From an uncultured Lachnospiraceae bacterium (GTDB taxonomy: Bacteria > Bacillota > Clostridia > Lachnospirales > Lachnospiraceae), in contig CAMTBF010000149.1 of assembly GCA_947068385.1 (NCBI GenBank), forward strand, positions 1 to 7,830: a DNA stretch of 7,830 nucleotides, read 5' to 3'. Position numbers and translations under genes: made by a program. Positions 7,297 through 7,830 of this stretch are shown in pieces (position 1 is the first letter of the stretch; each line of letters begins with the position of its first letter). The notes under the pieces were generated by a model. That model was given only the letters and a program-made list of their open reading frames with translations, was not told the DNA's origin and did no database searches.

Positions 7297-7321
7297 AGGG
7301 CACTGTTTTCGGTGCCCTTTT
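7297..7321 (+). terminator. Rho-independent terminator after the MATE gene
   Basis: AGGGCACTG (7297-7305) pairs with CGGTGCCCT (7310-7318, one wobble) around a TTTT loop, followed by T residues to 7321. It ends the unit that contains the MATE gene, 76 bases after its stop. The stem reads as a plausible terminator on the minus strand too, where it would lie just past the HTH relic, as expected between convergent genes. Confidence 0.8.
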
Positions 7322-7330
7322 GTGTCAGAA

Positions 7331-7462
7331 TTATCGTTCTCGTATCTCAAACAAATCTGAGACATCACAACTGAGATATTCACATAGGCGTACCACCAGG
7401 CTTGCGTCAACCCTTTGGAAATTATCTCTATAATATCTGTTTAGATTTGTTCTCTGCAGGTC
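7331..7462 (-). pseudogene. Relic of an XRE/HTH_26-like transcriptional regulator (C-terminal part)
   Basis: Read leftward from 7462, the minus strand encodes DLQRTNLNRYYRDN, then FQRVDASLVVRLCEYLSCD, then VSDLFEIRER and a TAA stop (7333-7331). This resembles the C-terminal half of small Cro/CI-type regulators of the HTH_26 kind, where a recognition-helix region is followed by R-[VI]-D-x-x-x-[LV]-x-x-[LI]-C-x-x-L-x-C-x-x-x-D-[LI]. The reading frame is open upstream only to a stop at about 7499-7501, with no start codon or ribosome site, and the N-terminal helices are missing. The short spacing between TNLN and RYY may also reflect a small internal deletion. It faces the MATE gene and shares the bidirectional-looking terminator. 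It is probably a non-functional remnant whose 5' end was replaced by the sequence holding the next promoter. Recognition is by pattern only. Confidence 0.5.
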
Positions 7463-7466
7463 TGGG

Positions 7467-7494
7467 TTGCTTTTTTGAAAAAAACAGTTATAAT
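7467..7494 (+). promoter_or_regulatory. Promoter upstream of the AAA ATPase fragment
   Basis: TTGCTT (7467-7472) and a perfect TATAAT (7489-7494) are 16 bases apart in an AT-rich stretch, with an expected start near 7501 and a leader of about 85 bases. A second TATAAT at 7429-7434 lacks a well-spaced -35. The remaining 7495-7585 holds AT-rich leader with no gene seen. Confidence 0.55.
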
Positions 7495-7585
7495 GAAATT
7501 AAAAAGATACGATTTGTAATTTTTTACGAATAGCAGGGCATAATATAAGCTGCTGCAGGCGTAGCATTATAAGGGAGCATGGCAG

Positions 7586-7792
7586 ATGGAGAATATGTGT
7601 TATTTGTTGAATATTAGCGTTTCCGGGATTAAGTGCATCAAAGAGGAAGTGCGGCTAAATTTTTACAAAAAAACAATTGACAAAGACTTCAATCCGGAAA
7701 GGTACCGGGTGAAAGCCATCTATGGTGAAAATGGTTCCGGAAAGTCCGCAATCGTGACTGCGGTGAAGATTTTTCAGGACGTGATCTTTTAA
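7586..7792 (+). CDS. Truncated N-terminus of an AAA/OLD-like ATPase
   Basis: The 68 codons match the start of a family of stand-alone AAA ATPases (AAA_15/OLD-like ATP-binding proteins, usually several hundred residues): LLNISVSGIKCIKEEVRLNF (7-26), then YRVKAIYGENGSGKSAIVTA (40-59). GENGSGKS (47-54) is an intact Walker A motif. A TAA at 7790-7792 ends the frame soon after, before Walker B, signature or any effector region could appear. The ATG has AAGGGAG (7571-7577) 8 bases upstream and a promoter behind it, so expression is plausible. The frame one base back stays open from before the stop to the window end, so a frameshift near the T-run at 7787-7790 is possible. Relatives often belong to phage-defence modules, but no partner is visible here. 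It is either a decayed gene or the front part of a disrupted one. Confidence 0.7.
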   Translation: MENMCYLLNISVSGIKCIKEEVRLNFYKKTIDKDFNPERYRVKAIYGENGSGKSAIVTAVKIFQDVIF

Positions 7793-7830
7793 AGGAACCG
7801 GGACTTCACAGGAGCCTGTTCGGAGATAAT

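Noticed and set aside
7343..7378. Inverted repeat TATCTCA/TGAGATA with an extra CTGAGA copy
   Set aside because: It falls inside the HTH relic reading frame and is short with a long spacer, so coding remains explain it as well as an operator would.
7195..7410. Minus-strand open frame of 71 codons across the MATE end and terminator
   Set aside because: It crosses the terminator stem and uses a different frame from the HTH-like translation, which is the one that shows family resemblance.
7551..7566. Small hairpin TGCTGC-AGGC-GTAGCA in the leader of the AAA fragment
   Set aside because: Only six pairs including one wobble, with no T-run or conserved motif; common by chance.
1..7830. Search for CRISPR arrays, tRNA or rRNA genes, insertion sequences and tandem repeats
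   Set aside because: No regularly spaced repeats, cloverleaf sequence, transposase motif or long terminal repeats were seen by eye; subtle cases cannot be excluded without a computed search.

Overview
The window looks like a stretch of chromosome from a GC-rich member of the Clostridia, most likely Lachnospiraceae. The signs are a paired glgC-glgD locus (GlgD is a Firmicutes-type partner subunit), strong AGGAGG-type ribosome binding sites, short intergenic gaps, and proteins that resemble Lachnospiraceae families from memory. No database search was possible.

Region 1 (1-2526) is a glycogen synthesis unit. glgC and glgD overlap by 7 bases and encode an ADP-glucose pyrophosphorylase pair: GlgC keeps its catalytic residues, while GlgD has lost the nucleotide-binding loop. 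An inverted repeat lies in the glgC leader. A large hairpin and then a rho-independent terminator follow glgD.

Region 2 (2529-7321) begins with a good promoter (TTGCAT, 17 bases, TATAAT). It carries four genes in one direction: a 640-residue protein without an export signal that joins a ParB-like N-terminal region to a BMP/PnrA-type ligand-binding region; a calcineurin-type metallophosphoesterase with an altered first metal motif; an HD-domain phosphohydrolase; and a MATE efflux transporter. The last three are tightly packed (11-base gap, then a 4-base overlap) and are probably co-transcribed. A 13-bp hairpin spans the stop codon of the first gene and may tune its expression relative to the rest. 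The unit ends in tandem hairpins, the second a good terminator. A shared role (intracellular ligand sensing, nucleotide or phosphoester turnover, export) is only an inference from linkage.

Region 3 (7322-7830) is clearly more AT-rich and looks like the edge of an accessory or rearranged segment. On the minus strand there is an unlisted relic of an HTH (XRE/Cro-CI, HTH_26-like) regulator that keeps its C-terminal half but has no start. Beyond it, a promoter drives the N-terminal 68 codons of an AAA/OLD-like ATPase with an intact Walker A motif, which stops 38 bases before the window ends. The most unusual items are the ParB-like/BMP fusion, the structured RNA after glgD, and this decayed junction.
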